From Nemertoderma westbladi (lineage: Eukaryota > Xenacoelomorpha > Nemertodermatida > Nemertodermatidae), in NCBI GenBank assembly GCA_032718475.1, contig JAUCBJ010008322.1, forward strand, positions 1 to 62,652: a stretch of 62,652 nt of DNA. Direction: 5' to 3'. Below, one piece after another: positions 20,139 through 30,092 of the stretch (positions are counted from its first letter, which is position 1; the number at the start of each line of letters is the position of its first letter). A program made the position numbers and the translations under genes. The notes under the pieces are model-generated. The model saw only the letters and a list, made by a program, of their open reading frames with translations, had not been told where the DNA came from and did not search any database.

Positions 20139-20860
20139 TATGATTTGTGATTTATTTGAATTATATGTTTTATATTTAGAAAACTTATGCAATTTGTATT
20201 GTTCCGAATTTATGAAATTTAGAAAGTTTATATTTAGAAGGAACTTATATTTGAAAGATTTATGTTTCATATTTGAGATGCAAAGGTTTATATTATTCTA
20301 AACTTATGCAGTTTATATTTATATTTAAGTAAAGACTTATATTTAGTAAGATTTATATTTAGTAAGAATTTATATTTTATATTTACGTGATTATTTCGAA
20401 CTTATGCAATTTATATTATTCCGAACTTATGTAATGTATATTGTTCCGAATACTATGCAATTTATATTTTATAAGCAGTATTTGTATTTACAGTGAAATA
20501 GAAAGTTTTATAGATAGAAAAATTTGTGCTCAGAAAGACTCATATTTGTAATTATTCCAAACTTATGCAATCTACATTTAGGTACGAAAGTATTTGTAAT
20601 TACTTGAATTTATGCAATATTTGAGATGCAATAGTAGATGGAAGACTCGCGAGCCTTTCTTATTGTTTTCATTTATTTGTATTTGTAATTGTTTGAATTT
20701 ATGCAATATTGAGATGCAATAGATTTATATTGGTGAATTTAATTTAGATTTATATTGTACTTACTTAGTAAAGCCTTAAACACGTAAAGTTTGAATTTGT
20801 AATTATTTTGTATCGAATCATTACGTAGAAAGGAAGTATTGTTTGAAACTTAATTGTAAA
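20139..20860 (+). repeat. AT-rich degenerate repeats before the 3' LTR
   Basis: Variants of AACTTATGCAATTTATATT and TTTATATTTAGTAAGA recur many times. There is no coding sequence. The short purine-rich GGAGCGG just before 20955 is the only polypurine-tract candidate. Confidence 0.6.
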
Positions 20861-20954
20861 TATGTAAGTACGCCCTAAGTATTCTATAGTTTGATTGATT
20901 ATTGGTGAAAACCGTATATTTTATGCACGATAATATCCTGTTTTCATGGAGCGG

Positions 20955-22893
20955 TATAGAATTATATTCCCTAAATGCCGTGGATTTTCAAAAATTTTAT
21001 TTTATTCGAATTAACTTTGTAAAGATTGCTTTGAGTTCTCATTCGTATTGGTTCTATCTATTATGCATCTATCGGTCAGGTGGTTCAGTAGCTCAGTTGG
21101 TAGAGCGTTGGAAATTATAAGTGTAGTAGGTATCGAGTTCGAATCCTAGTAAGTGCGAATTATTTTTTTGTGCAGAATTTCAACTCATTTAAATTAACCG
21201 CTACAAATTAATTGCATTTATCTGTACCAATAAGGCTGTAGTTATTTGATTGTAACCAATGTCGTGCAAGTTATATATTAGCTGGACCAATAAGCTATCT
21301 TTAAAACCTTGTTAGAACCCATAGAACAATCGAGAATTTTCTCGATTGATTGCAGCACAAATTTAGTATATAAAGGTGCGATTCGTTCATTAGTTATCAA
21401 TCACATTCTAATCAATCTCAATCTCACTTCAATTTCCATCATTCGCTTTCTGTCTTATTTCAGATTACATTGTTTATTGTATAATAGTTATTATATGTTT
21501 TGTAATAAACTCAGAAATACTAGTCACATCTCTCAGCCTTTCTATCTGTTTTAATATGGTTTCACTACGGTGAACAAACTCAGGGACAGGATGGCCAGCT
21601 AGAGATCGGGCCGCAGCAATGAACGGGAACATCACGGGAATGTAGACGAGAGACGACCCGCAATACCATCTAGTGTTATTCGCCCATCGCCTGAAAGGTT
21701 AGACAGCGTTCGATCCTTGCTACCTAAGTGTAAGACCAAAAGATCAAAGGTAGACGTAGTGACACGCTGCAAGCCTAAAATTACATCATAGGGACTGTAC
21801 TGTCTTGATTCAGGAAAACCGCAGTAGACCTTCATATTCCTACGGGGGGGGAGGGAGAGAGAGCAGATACTAGTACGCAGATAGGACGTAGGCACACCGG
21901 TACAAGGCATACACATTGGTTAGGGTGCAGCAAACTGTACGCTTAACTCTTGCTAAGTACAGGTGTGTGTGCGACTATTTGCCGTACGACAGTGTCCATT
22001 ACATCAGAACTTGTAGGCTAGGGGGTTGCTGTGTTTTCACCTGAATTGGGATTGTACCGTTCAGGCGGTAGGGCAGTTTACGCTAGGCGCAAATAAATTG
22101 AGGCTATCAGGGATATACTAACATCTACCGTGTCCCCGCCAACGCCCTAATAGGAAGTTACCCGGACTACCTGGGTGACTAAAATTCTAGATAGGAGCCA
22201 GGATAGCTATTAGTACCCGTACGCCTACAGTAGTAAACTAACACATCTCTTCTTAGTATCAGGGACCTGGTACCTAAAATTGCCGAATTCTGGGCGTAGT
22301 ATTAACCTTATGCCTGAATTTGAGTCCTGGAAATACGCAAGAGGGGAAGGAACCTTATCATTCGTGAGTATTGGACCTACAAGTTATAAAATTAGAATAT
22401 TCGTAAAATGCACACCGTACCCAGTAATTATATATGTGAAGGAGCAAAACTGCTTTGACCGTTCAGAATTAACACACGCGCGTTAGAAATTATTTACACC
22501 TCGAAATATATAAAATTAACTTTCGTCCTTACTGCACTTTGCTCGCTAGTTAGCCATCTCCAAATCTGCTCTATACCTAGCTAGCGTCCCTTTGCCCAAC
22601 CATATAAATCACACCGCGGCAAAGTATACGAGCCCCTTAGTCCGTCAGTGAGTCAGCCTGATTTTAGGATTCGCTGCGCGGGATTTGTTTTATCGAAGTT
22701 TGTCTGCTCGTAGACTGTTTTCTGCCTCACCGGTTAAAAGAGATCGATACTGCAATATATTCGCTTACTTGGGGTTTACTGTTTTGGTGAGAAGGTCGGA
22801 TTTATGATTTGATTTACAAACTTTACAGTAGGATATTGCAGGTATTGTTACCGTCTCTTCCGATAGTAGGAATAGGCGTATCTCTCCAATTTA
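20955..22893 (+). repeat. 3' LTR of the 16-kb element
   Basis: A direct repeat of 6903-8843, with the same tRNA-like segment (21082-21146), TATA boxes and AATAAA. Identity ends exactly before ATAGG at 22894. Confidence 0.85.
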
Positions 22894-22898
22894 ATAGG
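22894..22898 (+). repeat. Target-site duplication ATAGG, right
   Basis: Matches 6898-6902 directly before the 5' LTR. Confidence 0.75.
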
Positions 22899-23299
22899 CT
22901 TAGACGAAATCGTAGCTTGTACTGTAGTTAGTCTTAGCAGCAGCTGCAGTTGGCAAACCTGGCATTGCTACCAGTTTCCACCAAATATAATTTGTAATTA
23001 AATATTTGTTGGAGCATAATCTAATCTAGTTCTAAAGACTCTAAAGTCCTGGGTACATAAGGCTGTAAGGTTAGACATAACATGAATGTAAATTGTAAAC
23101 TAAACAATACTGAAATATGCTAAAAGTAAAGTACAAAGTATACCTAGAATGCTAGAATGTACCATTATATTCTAAGTACAGTACACTGAAGATACACACT
23201 ACACACAGAGCTGCAAAGGTAACTTTCCATAACTTAATAGCTGTCTGGCTGTCTCTCATCTGTCATGCTTCATGTACCTTTAAGTTTGATTCTCAATGT

Positions 23300-23590
23300 C
23301 ACGTCCAAAATTGGACTTAAAGTCCAATATTGGACTTTTGTAAAAATTTAAAGCCTTATAAAAAAAGTTCCCCCTGGTGAATTTCAGGTCCCCCTGTTCA
23401 AAACTCTTATTTTTAGATATATTTTCGATTAACAAAAAAAAATCCCGCCCGATCCAATTACCCAAGGCCCTGGAACAATTGGCTGATTTGAAGTCCAATA
23501 TTGGACTCACAGAAGTCCAATTTTGGACTTGAACTGGAGTCGAAGTCCAATTTTGGACTCAAGTCCAATTTTTGACTTCTCACCGACTGT
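23300..23590. repeat. Cluster of palindromic AAGTCCAATWTTGGACTT words
   Basis: At least five copies or half copies of (AA)GTCCAATWTTGGAC(TT) lie within 290 bp, some separated by unrelated sequence. Each full copy is its own reverse complement. There is no coding sequence. Confidence 0.7.
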
Positions 23591-23628
23591 TAAACAATAC
23601 TAAGCATGCAAATTAATTTCACCATTTT

Positions 23629-24215
23629 TTTTAGGGAAAGGAGCAGGTTACATAGGCAGGCTTTTCTAACCAAAACAATAAACGGCCACTTCACCCTTCA
23701 CCAAGTTGTGGGAAAAGAGCAGATTGGAGATGTGGGCTTTTCTAACCAAAACACTAAACGATCACATTACATGTCGCAGTGCAGCAGTGTGCAGTGTCCG
23801 ACTGTCCGAGTGGATACGGCGCCTGAACTGCTTACACAATAGTGTTTGGTGGCGCAGGTTTGAATCCGACTAAAGGCTGTATAAATTTCGCACTGTTGTG
23901 TCCCTAGGCACTAGGCAAGACACTTTAGACATTAGTGCCTAGCCTACGTCAGTACGTCAACCTGTCAACCCAGCGGTATAATGCTGTAATGGGAACCTGG
24001 CTTTGCTGGGGTAATGATAATAAAAGCGCTTTGAGTATGCTGAGCGTAGAAAAGCGCTATATAAATAACCAATATTATTATTATTATTACCAAACCCCAA
24101 AACAATAAACAGGAAACAGCCACTTTACTAATTGAGGGAAGGGAAAGGAACAGGTTACAGAATCGAGCTTTTCTAAACAAAACAATAAATGATCACTTTA
24201 CTAATTGAGGGAAAC
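23629..24215 (+). repeat. Short dispersed repeat (GGGAAAGGAGCAGG...ACCAAAACAATAAAC)
   Basis: Units of about 50-60 bp recur near 23632, 23705, 24085 and 24135, interrupted by the SINE. They combine a GGGAAA(G)GAGCAGGTTACA-like start with CTTTTCTAACCAAAACAATA and often an ATCACTTTACTAATTGAGGG end. Another copy lies in the foldback spacer at 5999-6055. Confidence 0.6.
23796..24095 (+). mobile_element. tRNA-derived SINE
   Basis: The 5' part resembles a Leu/Ser-type tRNA, with an A box at GTCCGAGTGG and a B box at GCAGGTTTGAATCC. The body contains GTGTCCCTAGGCACTAGGCA. The 3' part is AAAGCGCTTTGAGTATGCTG, then AAAAGCGCTATATAA, and ends in a TTA/ATT microsatellite. AGCGCTTT and AAAGCGCT pair to form a 3' hairpin. 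This organisation is typical of V-SINE-like families. Confidence 0.75.
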
Positions 24216-26261
24216 CATATGGTCATCATGGTCAGACAGTCGTCTCGTCAGTCGTTTTAAGTGTTTTAAGCTGGTCTGTTAAGGGATGGTCCCCAAAGTA
24301 ACCCCAACCACAACACAACCTGTTGTCAGGTTGTGTATATCTGTATATACACCTGTCACCTGTAGCGCTGTAGGCTATGGCTGTATGGCATATGGTACAC
24401 CAAACCAATGCTGGTGAAACGGTACAATAAATAACAGTTTACAGTAATACTGCAGTTGTTAAAAATTCAGTGCCCCTGAAACCGGAAAGAGCCGAACAAC
24501 TAGCTGACTAGTTGCTGAGTTGCGGTAAATTGCAGAATTGCGGTTTTTAGTACAGTTAGTAGCATAGGCCTAGTAGGTGAGGTGCAGGTGAGTGTAGGAC
24601 CGCGGTAATGATTGTTTTGTTAGGCTACCGGTATCCCAACGATGAAATTCCAATTCCCAAATTATTACTGTATTATCTTCAGAATTTTAGGCCTATGGCT
24701 GTATGGCATGTATGGCGATTCTAATGCAGAAATGGCAGAATGTCAGTACTGTCTTACCGCACTGCGCACTGCCTGACTGCCAGACTGCCGCAGTACCGGC
24801 AGTGCGGCAGACCGGTACCGTCAGAGCAGTACAGCAGTACTGCAGTCTGGCAGTACAGACAGACTGACAGACAGACTGACAGAGGTAGGCCAAACTGCAA
24901 ACTGTTGTAGGTCTGTAGCTGTACTGCCTGACCTGAATGCTGTTGCTGTAGTTCTGAAATACTGCAGTACCGGTACTGAAATACCACTCTGCACTCAGCA
25001 CTTCACTCCTTAGTCCTTCCCGTCACATGTGCAGATGTGGGCGAAGCAATGAAACTGTATGACGTAATACTGTAATAGGCAACGCAACAGGCAAACAGGG
25101 TGTAGGCTATGAAAAACGATATCCAATCAGCTATCTGATTGGAATACTATAAGCATGAGCAATTGTTCTGCTTGATTGGCGTGTTTGTGGATGTGGGCGT
25201 TGTTTCCAGTAGATGTAGCAACTAAACTAACAGACTAATGGGCAGTACCCGCAGTGGCAGTATCATCACAAAACATGCATGAATATTTATAGTTGAGCAG
25301 CTGTGAAAAGAAAATAATAGAATGGAACTATAAAATAACTCATTTAATAATAACTCACTCGTCTCTTGCAAGGGTTACGATTCCTGGATTCAGGGGTAGC
25401 TGGGTAGTGAATAAAACAAAGACAGAAAGACCAAAGATAACAGACATGTATACACCCAGTGTTGTGTAGGCAGAGACCCCCCTCGGTAAAACGTAGATTC
25501 CGTAGACCCTGCAAGGCCTGACTTTGATGAACTTAGATTTTTGCGAACTTAGAGCCTATATATGCGAACATAGATCCTATATGGGTGAACTTATTGCACT
25601 AATCTGAAAGTAAGTTAAAACTAAATAGGTGATGATTTCTTTGAACGATAACACATGGTACCATAGGTAGCGTAAATATTAAGTTAACATTAAAATAACT
25701 ATTTGTTGATCTACCAACACAAGTAAAACTTTAAAGAGTATAATTAATGAATTGCGAGCAATTAGTAAAATAAAATTAAATTAAAAATAGCTAGTATTGC
25801 ACCAATTGGGAATCTAGACGTTAAGCTGGAGGGATAGCCTTATGCGGCGAACCGCGTTTCCATAAGGGTCCCATAAAAATACATTACATACGAAAAATAC
25901 TCCATCACTAGAAATAATATTCAGCCATGATAAAAATCTAGTCGGATAATAATAATTTAAATTAAATAAGAGTAAAATAAAAATCGAATATTAAATATAT
26001 GGAATAAGTAAGTAATTAAAATAATGAAGAAATGGTTGGTATTCAGCCATGATAGAGAATGCAGTCACGTATAAATAAATTAAAATTAAATATAGTTAAA
26101 TTAAAAATCTGAAATTAAAAATAACGAATATGCGTTCTAGGGCTATAAATAAATGTGGGACTGTGATACGTAGTTGATTTAAGTATTGTTGTACTCCGAT
26201 GCGTCTTGATTAGTTATGTTTTGCAGGTAGTGTTTCTTAATGCTGTGTTTGCAGCTTATAA
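24216..26261. other. Repeat-rich intergenic DNA
   Basis: No gene seen. It includes CTGCAGTAC/CTGACTGCC-type simple repeats (24740-24980), a perfect CCAATCAG/CTGATTGG hairpin near 25121, and, at 25838-25867, a hairpin related to one in the LINE 3' UTR. It probably contains the 3' end of an older minus-strand LINE copy. Confidence 0.45.
25838..25867 (-). repeat. LINE 3' UTR hairpin, second copy
   Basis: On the minus strand: CCTTAT, bulge GGAAAC, GCGG, loop TTCG, CCGC, ATAAGG. Architecture and bulge match 26640-26670, while both stems have changed on both sides. Confidence 0.65.
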
Positions 26262-26297
26262 GGGAGTTGATTTGATTTGATTTGATTTGATTTTTTT
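26262..26297 (-). repeat. (AAATC)n 3' tail of the LINE
   Basis: Plus strand reads GTTGATTTGATTTGATTTG and onward. On the minus strand this is a tandem AAATC tail, the usual end of CR1/L2-like elements. Confidence 0.75.
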
Positions 26298-26639
26298 ACG
26301 TCAACAACAAATTATATGCACTAAACAGATAAAATCGCAATGTAAAGCGAAACAACGATGAGAAACAACAATGAATATTATATAACTATGCATAGTAGTG
26401 TACTATATGGCACGGTAACATGAGAGATGTTGCACAATTGCATTAGTTTTAAAACAAATGGGTCTCAACATCACAAGCGTAGGTAAAATATAATTAATGT
26501 TAATGTGCAGTATAAACAAGAAGGATATCGTATGTAGTGAATATAAATATAGATATGTATGTAAATATGAGTGTAAATATAATTAATGTAACGTACTGTA
26601 AAAACAAGAAGGATAGCGTATGTAGTGACGTGTGGATGG

Positions 26640-26670
26640 CCTCATGAGGTTTCACCTCGTTTCCATGAGG
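26640..26670 (-). repeat. LINE 3' UTR hairpin
   Basis: On the minus strand: CCTCAT, bulge GGAAAC, GAGG, loop TGAAA, CCTC, ATGAGG. In UnaL2-type elements a bulged 3' stem-loop is recognised by the reverse transcriptase; a similar role is inferred here. Confidence 0.65.
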
Positions 26671-27002
26671 GTCCAGAATAAAACTCAAGTAAAATAAATA
26701 TCTGTGAATATAATTAGCGGTAAGTATATAAAAGAGTAAAAAGCAGATATAATTGAATAAAGGTAGATACTGACTGTGGTTTATCTAAGAGTAAAAAAAA
26801 CAAATAAAATTGAAATAAAAGGTAGACACTGTACAGTACATTCTGTAGATGGGTTGGAACCATAGATAACGTAAGTATTGTGTGAACGAAGGTCTAAGCC
26901 TGAGATAATAACAAGAGTAGTATATATTATAAATCTAAAATACGTTAAAAATTTAATAAATAGAGATATTATTGTATCGGTCGGTCTAAAATTCGTTAAA
27001 AA

Positions 27003-30000
27003 TTAAATATAGAGAAAGATGGATGAGTCGTCATCTTCGATCTTAGTCAGTAAGTAGTCCTTCAGTTTATGTTTAAATGTTACTAATGAAGAGCACTCAG
27101 TTAGAACCTTTGGGAGTGCATTCCATAGTTTTGGACCATAGAAACTGAAAGTGGTCTGTCCATAAATTGTCTTCCGATCAGGAATCAATGCCCTATCTTG
27201 AGAAGAGCGGAGACCGCTTCGTCCTTCATTGAAAGTGACCATGTCGTTCATGTACTCAGGCGAGAGGCCGTTTCTGACTCTAAACATGTGCGATAAAATA
27301 ACTGATTGCACTCGCTCGCGGAGGGGAAGCCAGTTGATTGCAACATAATGTGTAGCATTAATATGGATACGAGGGCCAAGACCAAGGCAGAAACGGATGC
27401 ATTTTCTTTGAAGGGCTTCAACATTAGTTCGAAGTTTCTTTGTAATGGTGAAAAACCAAGTGGGTGCAGCATAGTCAATGTGTGGCTGGATGAGTGAATT
27501 GCAAAGTAGTCGTCTAAGGGAACGGTCGAGGATGGCACCATGTCGATGAAGGAAGCGTAGACGCGAGTTTCCTTTTTTTAATACTCTAAGCACCATTTCC
27601 ATACCAGTAAGGGATTCATTTATGGTGGCTCCTAGGTAGGTTACTGCTTTCTTTGTAGATATACGGTTTCCATTGCAGTATACCTCTAAGGGATACGGTG
27701 CAGCTGCTAATCTCTGATGAGTTCCAAATAAAATACATTCGGTTTTCTCAGAGTTAATACTCAGTCTGTTGTCAAGGCACCAGTCTGATACTTTGTCCAT
27801 GGTGGCAGATAGTGTTGACGATATTGCCTGAACACAGCTATTGGCAGTGAGGAGACCAACATCATCGGCAAATTTAGGGGGCAGGATGGAATCGTCAGAG
27901 GTTGGAGTTGCTATAGGGGAGGAGTCTGGGATCGAACAGGCTGTGCAACAGACGTCTTTACTGTTCATGGATGAAGGTAATATTTGGTCAAAGTCGTTAG
28001 TTGCTAAACCAAATAACAATACTGCCAATATAGCGCCTTGAGGCACACCATCATCGACTACCTGTGGAGTTGAAGTAGCAGTACCAATATCGACGTATTG
28101 CATCCGACCGTTTAGGTACGATTTAAACCAATTCTGTGTAGCTGGGTCGGCACCTATAGCTCTCAGTTTTTGTATTATGATGCCATGGTTTAGAGTATCA
28201 AACGCTTTGCGAAAATCAATCAGTATCATACCAGTTAGTAGGCCATGGTCAATTGCTTCTCTGATGTAGTTATCAACCAATAAGAGTGTTGTATCAGTGG
28301 AAAACATAGGTCGAAATCCAGACTGGAACTTATTCATAAGGTGTTTTGAAGTTACATAGAAAAACATTTGGTCATATGCAATGCGTTCAAGTATTTTCGA
28401 CAGTATTGGAAGGTTGGAAAGGGGCCTGTTATTACCGCTGATTATCACTGGACCTTTTTTATGGGCAGGGACTACACGAGCTATTTTATAGTTATCAGGA
28501 AAGATTGAAGATGAGATAGACAAGTTGACTAAGTGGGTAAACGGTTTTATCAGCGCAATTGCCCCGTCACTGATTATCCGTGAAGGGATACCATCAGGGC
28601 CTCCAGCTTTACAGGGGTCAATCTTAGAGAATATTTTGGCAACGTCATCCTCTTCAACTGGGTGCAGGCTGAACGCGTTCTCCGTTACTCCGAGTCCCTT
28701 GTAGTATTCCAATGTAGATTCAAAGCCATAACGGCCTGGTGGTTTAGGCATTGCTGATACTAGTTCTTTTGCAATATTAGTGAAGTAGGTATTGAGGTGC
28801 TCGCAGACTTTCGATGGATCATGTGAAATTTCGCCATCAATTAAAAGGCTTTTAGTGGTTGTCTTGGAGTGGGCTCCTTGCTTTCTAGTAGGAGGACCGA
28901 TAGTCTTAAGAACTTTCCACAGTTTCTTGCTATCACCAGTTGCATTTTTCAATTGTAGACTAATGTACGATACCTTTTTACATTTTATGAGGTTGGTTGC
29001 TTTGTTTCTTAGGACTCTAAAGGCCTCCTGGTTTAGGAGTGTTCTTTCATTGTGGAATTTGAGAGAGGCTCTATTGCGGGCGATGATTGCGTCTTTCACC
29101 TCCCTATCAACCCATGGTTGTGAGAAAGATTTTATGCGGCATTTCCGAAAAGGAGCAATTTCATCTAAAATACTTGTTAACACATTATCCACTATGGTTG
29201 CTGCAGTATTGACATCTGTTGTATATGGCAAATCTTGTAGGGATGTATTATTTGTCAGTTTTTCGAGCAATATCTCTTTGGAGTAAGTTGAGTAAGAACG
29301 GCAGTTACTAGTCAGGGGAATAGCTGGTTTTGGTTTTTGTCTTTTTCTTGTAACAAAAATTATGTAGTGGTCACTTAGACGTTCCTTAATAACTCCACTG
29401 CTTGTAATCATATTTGGTTGCGAAACAAAGGCATGGTCAATTAATGTGGCTGTAGAAGCTGTGACCCGAGTTGCTTCAGTTATTAACTGGCAGAGACCAA
29501 GTGCATTGGTGAAGCTGTATAGGCTTTGCAGGAGACCATTGATAGCAAGGAGGGGTGGTATGCATTTGTAGTTACCTAACAGGTCTATGTTAGTATCCCC
29601 CAGAATGATTATCTCACCGTATTTTGAGGTATCGCCAAGGAATGAGACCAGATTGTCAAACATATTTTTGTCACTGTCGGGTCGGTATACCACACCAAGC
29701 AGAATTGTCTTTGTGCTAGGTAATGATAGTTCACCAAATAGAACCTCAGATGTGCAATTGTAACTCCATTCTAGAACATCAAATACAAGACTTGAGTTGA
29801 TATAGATAGCGACTCCACCTCCATTTCTATTCCTATCGCGCCGAAAGATATTATATCCAGGAATACCAATTTCGGCATTAGTGATAGAATCATCAAGCCA
29901 TGACTCAGAAATCATGAGAATATCAATTGAGCCTGGTTCTAATATACATTTTAGTTCGGGAATCATAGGAAGCAAGCTGCGTATATTAGCATGGGCTACA

Positions 30001-30029
30001 TGGACTCCCCTGGTGTCAAACTGACTCAA
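27003..30029 (-). CDS. LINE ORF2: APE endonuclease and reverse transcriptase
   Basis: About 1008 residues counted from a TTG at 30029, but the frame is open up to the ORF1 stop. Residues about 5-235 are an APE-type endonuclease (AHANIRSLLP; ISESWLDDSI; LLGVVYRPDS; ILGDTNIDLL; LSDHYIIF). Residues about 440-760 are reverse transcriptase (GGPDGIPSRI; MILIDFRKAFDTLNHGI; DDGVPQGAIL; PPKFADDVGLL). The catalytic motif is FADD. An insertion of about 35 residues lies between motifs B and C. The C-terminal part (WFFTITKKLRTNVEALQRKC; YGPKLWNALP) matches CR1/L2-type elements. It acts in target-primed reverse transcription. No ATG precedes the endonuclease, so translation probably continues from ORF1 through its stop. 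Confidence 0.85.
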   Translation of the reverse strand: MSQFDTRGVHVAHANIRSLLPMIPELKCILEPGSIDILMISESWLDDSITNAEIGIPGYNIFRRDRNRNGGGVAIYINSSLVFDVLEWSYNCTSEVLFGELSLPSTKTILLGVVYRPDSDKNMFDNLVSFLGDTSKYGEIIILGDTNIDLLGNYKCIPPLLAINGLLQSLYSFTNALGLCQLITEATRVTASTATLIDHAFVSQPNMITSSGVIKERLSDHYIIFVTRKRQKPKPAIPLTSNCRSYSTYSKEILLEKLTNNTSLQDLPYTTDVNTAATIVDNVLTSILDEIAPFRKCRIKSFSQPWVDREVKDAIIARNRASLKFHNERTLLNQEAFRVLRNKATNLIKCKKVSYISLQLKNATGDSKKLWKVLKTIGPPTRKQGAHSKTTTKSLLIDGEISHDPSKVCEHLNTYFTNIAKELVSAMPKPPGRYGFESTLEYYKGLGVTENAFSLHPVEEDDVAKIFSKIDPCKAGGPDGIPSRIISDGAIALIKPFTHLVNLSISSSIFPDNYKIARVVPAHKKGPVIISGNNRPLSNLPILSKILERIAYDQMFFYVTSKHLMNKFQSGFRPMFSTDTTLLLVDNYIREAIDHGLLTGMILIDFRKAFDTLNHGIIIQKLRAIGADPATQNWFKSYLNGRMQYVDIGTATSTPQVVDDGVPQGAILAVLLFGLATNDFDQILPSSMNSKDVCCTACSIPDSSPIATPTSDDSILPPKFADDVGLLTANSCVQAISSTLSATMDKVSDWCLDNRLSINSEKTECILFGTHQRLAAAPYPLEVYCNGNRISTKKAVTYLGATINESLTGMEMVLRVLKKGNSRLRFLHRHGAILDRSLRRLLCNSLIQPHIDYAAPTWFFTITKKLRTNVEALQRKCIRFCLGLGPRIHINATHYVAINWLPLRERVQSVILSHMFRVRNGLSPEYMNDMVTFNEGRSGLRSSQDRALIPDRKTIYGQTTFSFYGPKLWNALPKVLTECSSLVTFKHKLKDYLLTKIEDDDSSIFLYI

Positions 30030-30092
30030 CCATTCATAGAGATGAGGATAAGGAGAATCTTTTGGGTCAACATAGTGGCGCGGTGATAGTCA
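30030..30092 (-). promoter_or_regulatory. UGA CUA stop-readthrough site between LINE ORFs
   Basis: ORF1 ends with TGA at 30092-30090, followed by CTA. Twenty more sense codons continue in the same frame into ORF2 (first base 30092 minus 30029 is 63). UGA CUA is the established efficient readthrough context in animal genes. The only ATG in this segment is out of frame and soon stops. Confidence 0.7.

Larger units (their letters stand above)
9780..20656 (+). repeat. Dispersed 16-nt motif GAAGACTYGYGAGCCT, eight copies
   Basis: Copies lie at 9780-9795, 11508-11523, 11592-11607, 11676-11691, 15503-15518, 18020-18035, 20119-20134 and 20641-20656, all on the plus strand and all inside the 16-kb element. 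Three belong to the gag tandem repeat. In gag the motif is read as KT(R/C)EP; in the protease-integrase frame it is read in another phase (GRLAS); three copies are non-coding. The last four continue with TTTCT. Confidence 0.8.
6903..22893 (+). mobile_element. 16-kb BEL/Pao-type LTR retrotransposon without RT
   Basis: Two direct repeats of 1941 and 1939 bp bound an internal region of about 12.1 kb and are flanked by the duplication ATAGG. The LTRs differ by eye only at one base (7230 G, 21282 C) and in the length of a G run near 7792, so the insertion is young. Internal order: a leader with three hairpins, gag, protease-integrase frame, and a zinc-knuckle ORF. BEL/Pao assignment rests on the DUF1759-like gag region, the gag zinc-binding array, the LDSAS protease motif, the H2C2 plus DDE integrase and the DUF5641-like C-terminal domain. 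Reverse transcriptase and RNase H, which in BEL/Pao lie between protease and integrase, are absent, so it should depend on RT supplied in trans. The LTR ends read TATAG...ATTTA rather than the usual TG...CA. Confidence 0.85.

Noticed and set aside
20902-22486. ORFs of 68-94 codons repeated in both LTRs
   Set aside because: They are duplicated only because the LTRs are duplicated; there is no domain or consistent coding signal.
24693-25001. Cys-rich minus-strand ORF
   Set aside because: It arises from CTG/CAGTAC-type simple repeats and has no recognisable domain.
25243-25260. U4 snRNA gene start (GCAGTGGCAGTATC)
   Set aside because: Only 14 bases match the 5' end of U4; the following sequence does not fold or match.
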